From: Clostridium sp. N3C
GTDB lineage: Bacteria > Bacillota > Clostridia > Clostridiales > Clostridiaceae
NCBI RefSeq assembly: GCF_900095445.1
Contig: NZ_FMJL01000002.1
Coordinates: forward strand, 1-64,000
Reading direction: 5' to 3'
Length of the DNA: 64,000 nt
Shown: one piece after another, positions 37,178-45,791 of the stretch
How the letters are laid out: the number at the start of each line of letters is the position of its first letter
Position numbering within the stretch: position 1 is the first letter of the stretch
Notes under the pieces: generated by a model
The model's input: the letters and a program-made list of their open reading frames with translations, nothing else
Database searches by the model: none
What the model was told of the DNA's origin: nothing
Made by a program: the position numbers and the translations under genes

Positions 37178-37342
37178 ATGAAAAAGTATGTATGTTTAGC
37201 TTGTGGATATATCTATGATCCAGCAGAAGGAGATCCAGATAATGGTGTAGCACCAGGAACAGCATGGGAGGATGTGCCAGAAGATTGGCTTTGCCCACTT
37301 TGCGGTGTAGGTAAGGATCAATTTGAACCAGCTGATGAATAA
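37178..37342 (+). CDS. Rubredoxin
   Basis: 54 residues starting [20 protein letters not shown]. Two CxxCG-type knuckles (CLACG at residues 6-10 and CPLCG at 39-43) bind one iron. Trp30 and the PEDWLCP segment are standard. Rubredoxins carry single electrons in anaerobes, often to oxygen- or peroxide-reducing enzymes. GGAGAG precedes the ATG. It is monocistronic, with a strong terminator. Its partner reductase is not in the window. Confidence 0.97.
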   Translation: MKKYVCLACGYIYDPAEGDPDNGVAPGTAWEDVPEDWLCPLCGVGKDQFEPADE

Positions 37343-37350
37343 GAACATAT

Positions 37351-37381
37351 AAAAAACAGCTTGTTATGCAAGCTGTTTTTT
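37351..37381. terminator. Bidirectional terminator between rubredoxin and queT
   Basis: A perfect 13-bp stem AAAAAACAGCTTG (37351-37363) with CAAGCTGTTTTTT (37369-37381) and a 5-nt loop. It gives T runs on both strands. Confidence 0.93.
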
Positions 37382-37386
37382 ATATG

Positions 37387-37884
37387 CTAATTATTAGTAA
37401 GAAGTCTTTTTAGTGATCTTTTACTATCTATAAATTTCATTAATAATAATCCTAATATATATGCACATACAAATTCTCCCCAGCCAACTTGAAGCATACC
37501 TAAAGCTAGTGGAGCATCTATCAATACATGCAATTCTACTCCTACTACTAGCGCGTTTAAAATAACTGCTGGAAGAGGAATCAAAAATTTCTTGTATTTT
37601 AAATTGCTCTTTCCTATGAAATAAGTTATGGTAGCAGCTACAAGAGTTGTTAGTGAACCTAGAACTATATCTATTGGTCCTAAAGTACTCTGTAAATTAC
37701 TCAAAATACAGCCAATAAAAAGGCCAATAATATAGATAGGTGAGTAAATTGGTAGGATAGTTAAAGCTTCTGCTAATCTATACTGCACATTTGAGTAACT
37801 CATAAAGGAAAACATTATGGTTAAACTGGCGTAAATTGCTGCAATCATAGCAGAAATGCAAAGCTGTTTAATAGATAGTTTCAT
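37387..37884 (-). CDS. queT: QueT family queuosine-precursor transporter
   Basis: 165 residues, five or six membrane spans, no signal peptide. QueT (DUF988) is the membrane substrate-binding S-component of an ECF-type importer for queuosine precursors such as preQ1. Motifs: VQYRLAEALTILPIY and the conserved VVGVELH. Identification is strengthened by a preQ1-I riboswitch directly upstream whose 3' end is the gene's ribosome site. No queuosine synthesis genes are seen nearby, in keeping with salvage. Confidence 0.93.
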   Translation of the reverse strand: MKLSIKQLCISAMIAAIYASLTIMFSFMSYSNVQYRLAEALTILPIYSPIYIIGLFIGCILSNLQSTLGPIDIVLGSLTTLVAATITYFIGKSNLKYKKFLIPLPAVILNALVVGVELHVLIDAPLALGMLQVGWGEFVCAYILGLLLMKFIDSKRSLKRLLTNN

Positions 37885-37891
37885 TTTTTAT

Positions 37892-37937
37892 ACCTCCTTA
37901 GTTTTGTTTTAAGACAGGATGGTTTCGAACTGTCTAC
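37892..37937 (-). promoter_or_regulatory. preQ1-I riboswitch controlling queT
   Basis: On the reverse strand P1 is AGACAG (37930-37935) with CTGTCT. The loop holds TTCGAAACCATC, and the A-rich tail TTAAAACAAAACTAAGGAGG carries the Shine-Dalgarno (37892-37899). This matches the compact preQ1-I H-type pseudoknot. Ligand binding should hide the Shine-Dalgarno and turn off translation. Confidence 0.88.
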
Positions 37938-37960
37938 ATTCTTTTTTAGAATGCTTGTTC

Positions 37961-37989
37961 ATTATATCGAGTATTTTCATTTTAGTCAA
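37961..37989 (-). promoter_or_regulatory. Sigma-A promoter of queT
   Basis: On the reverse strand TTGACT (37984-37989), a 17-bp spacer and TATAAT (37961-37966). The transcript would start about 20 nt before the riboswitch. Confidence 0.8.
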
Positions 37990-38122
37990 TAAAAAATTAG
38001 GATAAAATATGTTATACTTTGTCTTTTTATGAAGATTGATTTTTATTATTATGTTATAGTAATTGTATATATAATTTAGTAAAATAGTATAGTATATTAA
38101 CTTATAAATATTGGAGATGACT

Positions 38123-39367
38123 ATGGAGTATAATTTTTTTGATGCAAGAGATACAAGATTAGATAATGGATTAAGAATAATTACCGTTAAAAGAAACACA
38201 AGTATAGCTTCTTTACAATGTGGTATAAAGATTGGTGCTTTATACGAAGGGCCAGAGGAAAGGGGTATATCTCACTTTATAGAACATATGCTTTTTAAGG
38301 GGACTAAAAATAGAAGCAATCAAGTTCTAAATCAGGAATTGGAATTTTTGGGTGGGGAGTATAACGCTTATACAGATTATACTAACACCGTTTATAGCAT
38401 AACAGTGCTTGAAGAAGAAATAAAAAATGCGGCTGCTTTATTAGCAGATATGCTTATAAACTCTACTTTTCCTGAGGATGAAATAATAAAAGAAAAGGGA
38501 GTTATACTGGCGGAGTATAATTCAATTAGTGATGATATTGAAGATTATAGCTTTAGAATGACAAATTATTATGGTTTTAAAGAAAGTCCTTTAAAGTATG
38601 ATGTAATTGGTACAGCGGAAACTATAAGCAATTTTACTAGGAAACAGTTAAGAGACTTTTATTATAAGAACTATGTTCCTAATAATTGTGTTATAACCTT
38701 AGTTTCTTCTATGGAACATGAGCTGGCAATAGAAATGATGAAAGAGCAATTTGGCCATTGGAAAAGCAATATTATTGATAGATTAAATCCGATTATAGAA
38801 AAAAATATTAATATAAAGAAGACCACCTATAAGAGCAATATTGAGCAAAGCACTATAACATATCTTTATACTTTCTATAATTTAGATAAAAAGAAGGAAT
38901 TAGCCTTAAGAATTCTAAATCATAGACTTGGTGAAAGTACAAATTCTATATTGTTTAGAGAGTTAAGAGAAAAGAGAGGCTTGGCTTACGATGTATATAC
39001 TCACCTTGATACTACTAGGGAAATAAAGACTCTCTATATATATACAGCAGTACAAGAGTCGCTGATAAAAGAAACTATAGATGTTATAAATAATTGTATA
39101 GATCAAATAAAGATGGGCAGTATGGTAAATGATGACGATATGTTTGTTTTAATAAAGAAAGTTATGAAAACTTCAGTGGCGTCAACTTTAGAAGATTCTA
39201 CGGATTTAGCTAATTATATTTTACATCAGTGCTTAGATGGAGAAAGTATATACGAATTTATAGATGATATGAAGAATATAGATAATCTTCATAAGGAAGA
39301 AATATATATGGTGGCCAAGGAAGTTTTTAATAATCCAACTATTCACATATTAAAACCAAAAAAGTGA
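38123..39367 (+). CDS. M16 family zinc peptidase
   Basis: 414 residues from ATG 38123 (GGAGATGA upstream). The inverted zinc motif HxxEH is in HFIEHMLFKGTKNRS (about residues 53-67), with a second Glu in ELEFLGGEYNAYTDY. It resembles the single-chain processing peptidases of firmicutes (YmxG/MlpA type). Substrates are unknown. It is followed 13 nt later by recX and is probably co-transcribed with it. Confidence 0.93.
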   Translation: MEYNFFDARDTRLDNGLRIITVKRNTSIASLQCGIKIGALYEGPEERGISHFIEHMLFKGTKNRSNQVLNQELEFLGGEYNAYTDYTNTVYSITVLEEEIKNAAALLADMLINSTFPEDEIIKEKGVILAEYNSISDDIEDYSFRMTNYYGFKESPLKYDVIGTAETISNFTRKQLRDFYYKNYVPNNCVITLVSSMEHELAIEMMKEQFGHWKSNIIDRLNPIIEKNINIKKTTYKSNIEQSTITYLYTFYNLDKKKELALRILNHRLGESTNSILFRELREKRGLAYDVYTHLDTTREIKTLYIYTAVQESLIKETIDVINNCIDQIKMGSMVNDDDMFVLIKKVMKTSVASTLEDSTDLANYILHQCLDGESIYEFIDDMKNIDNLHKEEIYMVAKEVFNNPTIHILKPKK

Positions 39368-39380
39368 AGAAGGTAGAAAT

Positions 39381-40022
39381 ATGGAAAATATTATTACAAA
39401 GGTTGAAGTTCAAAAAAATAACAAAAATAGAGTAAATGTATATGTTGATGATGAATATGCCTTTAGTTGTGATACGGAGCTTGTTTACAAGTATGATTTG
39501 AAAAAACAAAGGATAATTAATCTGGAAGAGCTTAAAGAGATCATCGCTGAGGATAATTATATGAAGGCTAAAAATGCAGCTCTAAAATATATAGAGAGAA
39601 CCTATAAAACAGAAAAAGAAATGAAGGATAAATTGATTAACAAAGGATATGATGAAGCAACAATAAAAAGGGTAATAATTTTCTTAAAAGAGTACAATTT
39701 TTTAGATGACAGAAAATATGCAGAACTTTATATAAAAACTAAGCAAAAAAATGCAGGAAAAAATAAAATAAAGATAGATTTGTTAAAAAAAGGTGTAAGT
39801 CATAGTGTTATTGAAAGTGTAACTGAAAACTTAACAAGTGATTCCGAAGAAGAGAGTGCTCGAGTATTAGCAGAAAAAAAACACAAAACTATCATAAAAA
39901 GAGAAAGGGATAAAAGAAAAGTATATGAAAAATTGATAAGATTTTTAGTTAGTAAAGGATTTACTTGGGAACTGTCTAAATCTGTAATTAACAAATTAAT
40001 GAATTATTCTATTGAAGACTAA
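39381..40022 (+). CDS. recX: Regulatory protein RecX
   Basis: 213 residues, built of three-helix repeats. KNAALKYIERTYKTEKEMKDKL and GYDEATIKRVIIFLKEYNFLDD are the classic RecX segments. RecX binds and tempers RecA filaments. recA is not adjacent here. It ends in a basic C-terminal repeat. Confidence 0.92.
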   Translation: MENIITKVEVQKNNKNRVNVYVDDEYAFSCDTELVYKYDLKKQRIINLEELKEIIAEDNYMKAKNAALKYIERTYKTEKEMKDKLINKGYDEATIKRVIIFLKEYNFLDDRKYAELYIKTKQKNAGKNKIKIDLLKKGVSHSVIESVTENLTSDSEEESARVLAEKKHKTIIKRERDKRKVYEKLIRFLVSKGFTWELSKSVINKLMNYSIED

Positions 40023-40038
40023 TGAAAGAGGTTAGTTT

Positions 40039-41190
40039 ATGGAAGTAAATATCATGTCCATAATTCTTATTTTTTCTTTTATTTATCCTATTTTTTTAGG
40101 ATTTTTGCAGAGGTTTTCTAGTGTTGAGTTGAAAAAAAGTATCATTTCAATTGAACTGGACATAGGTTCCATTTTAGCATTGTTTTTGGGACTATTTTTT
40201 TTGAAAAGGATTTTTTTTCAACATGATTTTGGTATTTATAAAAAAATTTATGAAATCTTCCCTAAAAATTTCATAAATTACATGGAGGCCAAGCCTTATT
40301 TATTGTATTTAATGGTTTTGCCAATGATGATTTTATTATTTTATGAAATAATAAAGAGTTTCTTTTACTTATTAAACATAACTATAATTTTTCCAGTGTT
40401 AGATGGTCTTGAAAGGTCGATACAGGGTAAAAGTAATTTTGTAAAGAGATTTTTATCTGCTACATTTCAAATTCCAAAATCTATATGTTATGTAATTGTA
40501 TTAACGGTTATTTTTAATATATTGGTTTTTGCCAATATAAATAGTACACTTAATGACTATCTGTCAAGTTCAAAAATATATAATTATATTTGCAGAGATG
40601 TTATTGTACCTATTGCCAATTCAAAGGTGACAAGGCAAATTCCAAATATAATAAATAATTCCATGAAAATAGAAATCAAGGAGGCTTCTAAAAACGTAGC
40701 TGGAACTGATACTGTTATATATTATAACGGTATAACCTTAGAAGAAGGAGTCAAATCCAATTCAACTATAGATAATTTTGCTAGGAGTTTAGTAAGTAAA
40801 GCTCAAAATGATGATGAAAAAGCAAGAATATTGTACGAATGGATTGGAAGAAATATTGAATATGATGATGAAAAGGCTAAGAAAATTTTAAATAATGATT
40901 TTGAAGTTAAGTCAGGAGCAATTGCTGCTTTTACTGAAAGAAAAGGTATTTGCTTTGACTATTCTTGCTTGTATATTGCTATGTGTAGGGCAGTGGATTT
41001 AGATGTAAGATTGATTACCGGTGAAGGATTTAATGGTATAAGCTGGGTTAGTCATGCCTGGAATCAAGTATATGTAAATAATCAATGGGTTAATGTGGAT
41101 ACTACTTTTTATAAAGGTGGTAATTATTATAATAGCAGTAGATTTAATATAGATCATAGAAACGCTTCAGTAGAAGCGGAATGGAAATAA
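40039..41190 (+). CDS. Membrane protein with transglutaminase-like domain
   Basis: 383 residues. The N-terminal half has four or five spans (about 5-23, 33-52, 86-115, 152-172). The outer part has a transglutaminase-like cysteine protease core: Cys in GICFDYSCLYIAMCRA, His in VSHAWNQVYVNNQWVNVD, and the Asp shortly after. Such domains may cleave or cross-link peptides at the cell surface; the target is unknown. Its 3' end runs 47 bp into the convergent TPR gene, and its terminator lies inside that gene. Confidence 0.82.
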   Translation: MEVNIMSIILIFSFIYPIFLGFLQRFSSVELKKSIISIELDIGSILALFLGLFFLKRIFFQHDFGIYKKIYEIFPKNFINYMEAKPYLLYLMVLPMMILLFYEIIKSFFYLLNITIIFPVLDGLERSIQGKSNFVKRFLSATFQIPKSICYVIVLTVIFNILVFANINSTLNDYLSSSKIYNYICRDVIVPIANSKVTRQIPNIINNSMKIEIKEASKNVAGTDTVIYYNGITLEEGVKSNSTIDNFARSLVSKAQNDDEKARILYEWIGRNIEYDDEKAKKILNNDFEVKSGAIAAFTERKGICFDYSCLYIAMCRAVDLDVRLITGEGFNGISWVSHAWNQVYVNNQWVNVDTTFYKGGNYYNSSRFNIDHRNASVEAEWK

Positions 41191-41554
41191 TCCCTTTAGC
41201 GGGGATTTTTTTATACCCATCTATTATAAGCTTAATTGCTCTTTCACAATCTTTATCTGCATTATCTAAACTCCAGGCAGTGTTAAAATATATTAAAGCC
41301 TTTTTTCTATTTTTAAGCATAGCATAGCAGTAAGCTAAATTAAAAAAATATTTACTGTCTCTTTTTATTTGTATGGCTTTTTTTAAGAATGTTATGGCTT
41401 TTTCATATTCTTTTAATTTTATAAAACATACTCCTGCATTATAAAGAGAAGCGGACTCATTTTCTTTATATTCTATGGCTTTTTCGTATAATTCAATAGC
41501 TCTTTTATAGTTCTTTGTATTATAGTATTGATTTGCTTTTTCAAAATAACTCAT
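41144..41554 (-). CDS. Tetratricopeptide-repeat protein
   Basis: 136 residues from ATG 41554 (AGGAGG upstream). Three TPR units are visible: YFEKANQYYNTKNYKRAIEL, SLYNAGVCFIKLKEYEKAIT and YFFNLAYCYAMLKNRKKALI. A short C-terminal helix ends it. The protein lacks a signal peptide and should be a cytosolic scaffold. Its last 16 codons overlap the end of the convergent transglutaminase gene. The ATG at 41554 fits the repeat start; codons upstream are noncoding. Confidence 0.85.
   Translation of the reverse strand: MSYFEKANQYYNTKNYKRAIELYEKAIEYKENESASLYNAGVCFIKLKEYEKAITFLKKAIQIKRDSKYFFNLAYCYAMLKNRKKALIYFNTAWSLDNADKDCERAIKLIIDGYKKIPAKGIISIPLLLKRFYDLY
41189..41212 (+). terminator. Terminator of the transglutaminase gene, inside the TPR gene
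   Basis: Stem AATCCC (41189-41194) with GGGATT (41202-41207), a 7-nt loop and a T7 run. It overlaps the stop codon and lies in the antisense coding region of the TPR gene. Confidence 0.8.
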
Positions 41555-41837
41555 AAAAATCCTCCTTGAATACATTACCAGTACTACCTTAATAATATAT
41601 TCCTGCAAATAAACATATTACATATAAAGTATTGTCTAAGTTAAAAAAGAATATACTTGAAAACTGCAATAATTTATGCAATTGCAAATAAAAACGATAA
41701 AAATTATTTAATTCTACGTAAAATAAAGAAATTTGCCTTTTGAATATTTATGAAAAAGGAATAGACTAATTATATTAAATCTATCTTGCGCAAATATCAC
41801 TTATATTAGACTTATACATATTGTTAGGGGTGGCTAT

Positions 41838-42161
41838 ATGGAAGAAAGAATTAAAAAAATCATAGAAATTGATAAGGAAGCTATTAATTATCAAAAGATT
41901 AAAAAAGAAATAGTAAAAGCTAAGAGGCAAGAGTTAGAAAAAGAAATAAGAGATACTATAGAAAAGAATGAAGAACTAATTGAAGCTGAAAAGCAAAAAA
42001 TTCGCGAAGAAGAAATGGCTTCTGTAAAGGACGAAATATCCCAATTCAAAGAAAGGGCGGAAAAAAAGTTGCAGGAAGATAGAGATTTGTTTTCAAAAAT
42101 TAAAGAGGAGCTGGAAGTCGCCGCCTTTAAGAAATTGATAGAAGATTTCCAGGAAGTATGA
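41838..42161 (+). CDS. ntpF: V-type ATPase subunit H/G-like (peripheral stalk)
   Basis: 107 residues, almost all Lys/Glu-rich helix. It should form a long coiled coil, the stator partner of subunit E in V/A-type ATPases. It is first in the operon, as in other bacterial V-ATPase loci. AGGGGTGG precedes the ATG. The next gene starts 1 nt after its stop. Confidence 0.85.
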   Translation: MEERIKKIIEIDKEAINYQKIKKEIVKAKRQELEKEIRDTIEKNEELIEAEKQKIREEEMASVKDEISQFKERAEKKLQEDRDLFSKIKEELEVAAFKKLIEDFQEV

Positions 42162-42162
42162 T

Positions 42163-43209
42163 ATGGGTAGAGTAGTTGATTTTGCTACAATTAATACAAA
42201 AATAAAAGCTATGGAGGGGTTTTGGTTAAAAAAATCCCAATATAAAGAGCTAGTAGAATGTAATAATTTTAGAGAAGCCCTTGTTTATCTTCGCGATAAG
42301 ACAAAATATGGTGAAGTATTAAAGGAATACAATGTAGATGAACTACATAGAGGACAGTTAGAAATAATTTTAAAAAGACAATATATCAGCAACTTTACCA
42401 AACTTTCTCATTACCTAAGAAATGATTATAGAAAATTACTAAAAGTTATTTTTACTCGTTTCGAAGTAGAAGACATTAAGGTTATTATAAGGGGAAAGTT
42501 CATAGGTAAACTAAAGGAAGACTTAGAACAGCGAATTTCTCATAGGTGTTCTATGAGTACAATAAACTACGATGAGTTGTTGGAGGCCAGCAATGTGGCA
42601 CAAGTTGTGGATAAGCTAAAAGGTACTATCTATTATAACTATATTTATAACTTAGTAGATAGCATTGAGGAAGATGGCTTGTTCAGAATTGAGATGGCTC
42701 TTGACTCTGTTTATTTTATTCAATTAAAAAGGTTTATAAAGAAGCTTCCTAAAGAAGATAAAGAAGTTGTTGAAAAGATTAATGGAATTCAGGCGGATCT
42801 CTTAAATATTCAGATGATTTATAGGGGGATAAAGTACTATAAATTGCCTTCAGAAATACTATTCAATTACGCTGTACAAGACGGGTGTAAGCTTAATAAA
42901 GAAGATTTAAAGAGGCTATGCTATAGTAAAAGTGTTGAGGACTTCTTTAATAGAATAAAAGGCACTGCCTATAAAGACATTTTTTATGCTAGTGATTTTG
43001 AAGATCACTTACTTGAAAAGGAGACACTATCTTTTCTCCAAAAAATGTACACTCGATATAAGTCTGAGGCTAAAATGAATATTTCTGTTATGCTCACTTA
43101 TCTTGAATTATCTTTGATAGAGTATAGAAATATTGTAAGCATAGTTGAGAATAAGAGATATAGTCAGCACAATGATGAAATTATTAAGTATATTACTACC
43201 ACAATGTAA
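42163..43209 (+). CDS. ntpC: V-type ATPase subunit C (central stalk d-like)
   Basis: 348 residues, helical. In bacterial V/A-type ATPases subunit C forms the funnel that joins the central shaft to the c ring. The family pattern includes FATINTKIKAMEGFWL at the N-terminus and the LRNDYRKLLKVIFTRFEVEDIKVIIRG type of segment. The gene lies 1 nt after the stalk subunit and is followed by subunit I after 16 nt. Confidence 0.9.
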   Translation: MGRVVDFATINTKIKAMEGFWLKKSQYKELVECNNFREALVYLRDKTKYGEVLKEYNVDELHRGQLEIILKRQYISNFTKLSHYLRNDYRKLLKVIFTRFEVEDIKVIIRGKFIGKLKEDLEQRISHRCSMSTINYDELLEASNVAQVVDKLKGTIYYNYIYNLVDSIEEDGLFRIEMALDSVYFIQLKRFIKKLPKEDKEVVEKINGIQADLLNIQMIYRGIKYYKLPSEILFNYAVQDGCKLNKEDLKRLCYSKSVEDFFNRIKGTAYKDIFYASDFEDHLLEKETLSFLQKMYTRYKSEAKMNISVMLTYLELSLIEYRNIVSIVENKRYSQHNDEIIKYITTTM

Positions 43210-43225
43210 TCAGAGGGGTGAGGTA

Positions 43226-45226
43226 ATGGCAATCGAGAAAATGATAATGTTAAATATAGTAGGTCATATCACTGATATTGACAAAGTATCAAAGTCATTG
43301 GTCTTATCTGGTTGTGTACAGCCAGTAGATGCAATGCAGGAGCTTAATACTACTGACTTTACTGTTAAAACTACAGAGGATAATTTAGAAGCACTACTTG
43401 ATGTGTGCTATATTAGGCCTTATACCAGCTCAAGAAACCTTTCAGAATTGGAAAAGGCAATGGAAAAAATACGGAATATATGTCCTAAAGGATGGAGTAA
43501 TAAAATTAAAGCAGAGGAATTAATAGATGATTATTCATCCCTCAGAGCTAGTATTATGAACCTAGAGGAAATTTTGGAGAAGAAGTATGAAGTATTGCAG
43601 AATAAAGTACAGGAAAAGGAGAAACTATTAGAAACTTTGAAGTACCTGCAATTTCTTAAAAATGTAGATATAACTTTTGAGGAATTAAACAATCTAAAAT
43701 ATATGGATTGTAGATTAATGAAGATTTCCTCTGAAAATATGCAAAAACTTAAGGACAACTATGAAAATATCCCTTCCATTGCTATTAGTATTTACGAACA
43801 AAAGGATTATCGTATAATAATGGCACTTACACCCTATTTGCTACTGCCGGAAGCGGATAGAATATATAATTCCTTGAATTGCGAAATCATTCCCCTCTCT
43901 GTAAAGGAAAAAGGTACTCCTAAAGAGTTAATACAGGCATTAAATTCAAGGCTTAATGAGATCAATATAGAAATAAAACAGTTGGAATTAGAATTTAACA
44001 AGCAAATAAATGATAATAAGAGACAGATTTTAATTCTTGAAAAGAGTTTGGAATTAGAAGTTAAAAGCAGTATTATAAAAGACCATATGGCTTGTACAAA
44101 TGAGTTCTTTTATTTCTCTGGCTGGGTGCCAAAAAGCTTACTTGGAAAGGTTAAAAAGTCTATTGAATATTGCGAAGATAGATTAATTATTACAGAAAAG
44201 GAAGCTCATGAAGTAAGTAGTGATATAGTAGTACCAACGAGCATGAAGAATAACTTCATTGTGCGACCCTTTGAAAGTATGGTACACATGTATGCAGTAC
44301 CTTCCTATGGGGAATTAGATCCTACACTTTTCTTAGGACTAAGCTACATGTTACTATTTGGTGCTATGTTTGGAGATGTTGGACAAGGTTTAGTATTTAT
44401 TTTAGCCGGTATTTTCTTGGTTAAGAAGATGAGAAGGCCTAATCTTGGTGGTGTTATATTTAGATTAGGAATAAGTTCAACGATCTTTGGTTTCGCTTAT
44501 GGTAGTATTTTTGGATTTGAGGAATTTCCAGAGTTTATTCATGAAGCCTTTGGCATAGAAGAAATGCCACACTTTTTCATTAGACCAATGGATAATATTA
44601 TGGAAACACTTATATTTGGTGTGATTTTAGGTTGTATATTGTTAATTATAAGTTATATATTCAGCTTAATAAATCATTTCAAAAAGAAAGATTTGGAAAA
44701 TGGCGTTTTTGGAAAAGAAGGATTAGTAGGTTTCATTTTCTTCTTGTCTCTATTAGGCTTTGTTGTAACTACATACTTTAAGATAAACCTTCTACCTAAT
44801 GGCGTTTGGTTTGCTATTTTTGGAGTATCTTTGTTATTAATGTTAATCAAAGAACCTTTGGCAAATCTAATTTTAGGCAAAAGACCTTTATACAGTGAAG
44901 GGAAATCAGATTATTATGTAGAAGGTGGTTTTGGTATTATTGAAACCTTAATAAGCATGTTTTCTAACACCGTATCTTTCATAAGAGTAGGAGCCTTTGC
45001 TTTGAACCATGTAGGTTTATTTATGGCCTTTACTGCTTTAGCAAATATGATGAATGGCGCAGGTAGCGTATTCATGTATATATTAGGTAATGTTGTTATT
45101 TTAGGCTTAGAAGGATTAATAGTATTTATTCAAGGTTTAAGACTAGAATATTATGAACTTTTCAGCAAGTACTATGAAGGTGAAGGAGAAGTATTTGAAA
45201 GTGTTAAATTAATTGGAGTACTATAG
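43226..45226 (+). CDS. ntpI: V-type ATPase subunit I (a-like stator)
   Basis: About 666 residues from ATG 43226. GAGGGGTGAGG lies upstream; the longer open frame runs into subunit C. The N-terminal half is cytosolic with coiled coils (about 95-140, 255-300). The C-terminal half has seven or eight membrane spans that provide the ion half-channels. FSNTVSFIRVGAFALNHVGL carries the essential Arg. Its last codons are followed by a 27-bp hairpin before subunit K. Confidence 0.94.
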   Translation: MAIEKMIMLNIVGHITDIDKVSKSLVLSGCVQPVDAMQELNTTDFTVKTTEDNLEALLDVCYIRPYTSSRNLSELEKAMEKIRNICPKGWSNKIKAEELIDDYSSLRASIMNLEEILEKKYEVLQNKVQEKEKLLETLKYLQFLKNVDITFEELNNLKYMDCRLMKISSENMQKLKDNYENIPSIAISIYEQKDYRIIMALTPYLLLPEADRIYNSLNCEIIPLSVKEKGTPKELIQALNSRLNEINIEIKQLELEFNKQINDNKRQILILEKSLELEVKSSIIKDHMACTNEFFYFSGWVPKSLLGKVKKSIEYCEDRLIITEKEAHEVSSDIVVPTSMKNNFIVRPFESMVHMYAVPSYGELDPTLFLGLSYMLLFGAMFGDVGQGLVFILAGIFLVKKMRRPNLGGVIFRLGISSTIFGFAYGSIFGFEEFPEFIHEAFGIEEMPHFFIRPMDNIMETLIFGVILGCILLIISYIFSLINHFKKKDLENGVFGKEGLVGFIFFLSLLGFVVTTYFKINLLPNGVWFAIFGVSLLLMLIKEPLANLILGKRPLYSEGKSDYYVEGGFGIIETLISMFSNTVSFIRVGAFALNHVGLFMAFTALANMMNGAGSVFMYILGNVVILGLEGLIVFIQGLRLEYYELFSKYYEGEGEVFESVKLIGVL

Positions 45227-45241
45227 ATATTCTAACTTAAA

Positions 45242-45301
45242 CCAATCTATTAAGTAGTCAAAAAAACTAATTTGAGTTTTTTTGGCTGTTTAATAGATTG
45301 G
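45242..45301 (+). repeat. 27-bp hairpin between V-ATPase subunits I and K
   Basis: 45242-45268 pairs with 45275-45301: 12 bp outer (CCAATCTATTAA/TTAATAGATTGG), 5 bp with three G-T pairs, 10 bp inner (CAAAAAAACT/AGTTTTTTTG), with a 6-nt loop. It is not a typical terminator, as the T7 tract is inside the stem. Confidence 0.75.
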
Positions 45302-45361
45302 CGAAGGTGGACATCTATATAGAATAAATTTAAAAAATAATATATCATTGGAGGGATTATC

Positions 45362-45787
45362 ATGACAATTATTGCAATTTTAACTTTTATTTTGGTGGTT
45401 AGTACAATAAGCTATGGACTTATTCAAAAGTCAAGAGAGGATATTCAAGGAAAGAAAAGCCTAAAAAAGGCTATGGGAATTAATCTTTCAATATTTATAC
45501 CAATTATGTGTGGTGCTTTAATTTTACTAGTACCAGATGTTGTTAGAGCAGCAGGAGAATCTGGAGTTACTAATGGAGCTGGTTTAGGATATATTGCAGC
45601 AGCATTAAGTACTGGTTTAGCAACTATTGGTACAGGTGTTGCCGTAGGTTCCGTTGGTTCAGCAGCTTTAGGTGCTGTATCAGAAGATCCAAAGATGTTA
45701 GGTAAAACTTTGATATATGTTGGATTAGCAGAAGGTATTGCTATCTATGGTCTTATAATTTCTATCATGATTTTATCAAGCCTATAG
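45362..45787 (+). CDS. ntpK: V-type ATPase subunit K (c-ring proteolipid)
   Basis: 141 residues with four spans (about 2-24, 41-62, 72-98, 113-139). The C-terminal half is the working c subunit: Gly-rich helix GLATIGTGVAVGSVGSAAL, polar loop SEDP, and the ion-binding Glu in GLAEGIAIYG. The N-terminal hairpin lacks an acidic residue. This layout is that of clostridial V-type K proteins. The usual Na+ pocket residues (Gln in the first helix, Ser/Thr after Glu) are missing. Confidence 0.93.
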   Translation: MTIIAILTFILVVSTISYGLIQKSREDIQGKKSLKKAMGINLSIFIPIMCGALILLVPDVVRAAGESGVTNGAGLGYIAAALSTGLATIGTGVAVGSVGSAALGAVSEDPKMLGKTLIYVGLAEGIAIYGLIISIMILSSL

Positions 45788-45791
45788 GAGA

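Noticed and set aside
41655-41800. Palindromes TGCAATTGCA and TTGCGCAA ahead of the V-ATPase operon as operators
   Set aside because: Short and common by chance in AT-rich DNA. No promoter could be matched to them.
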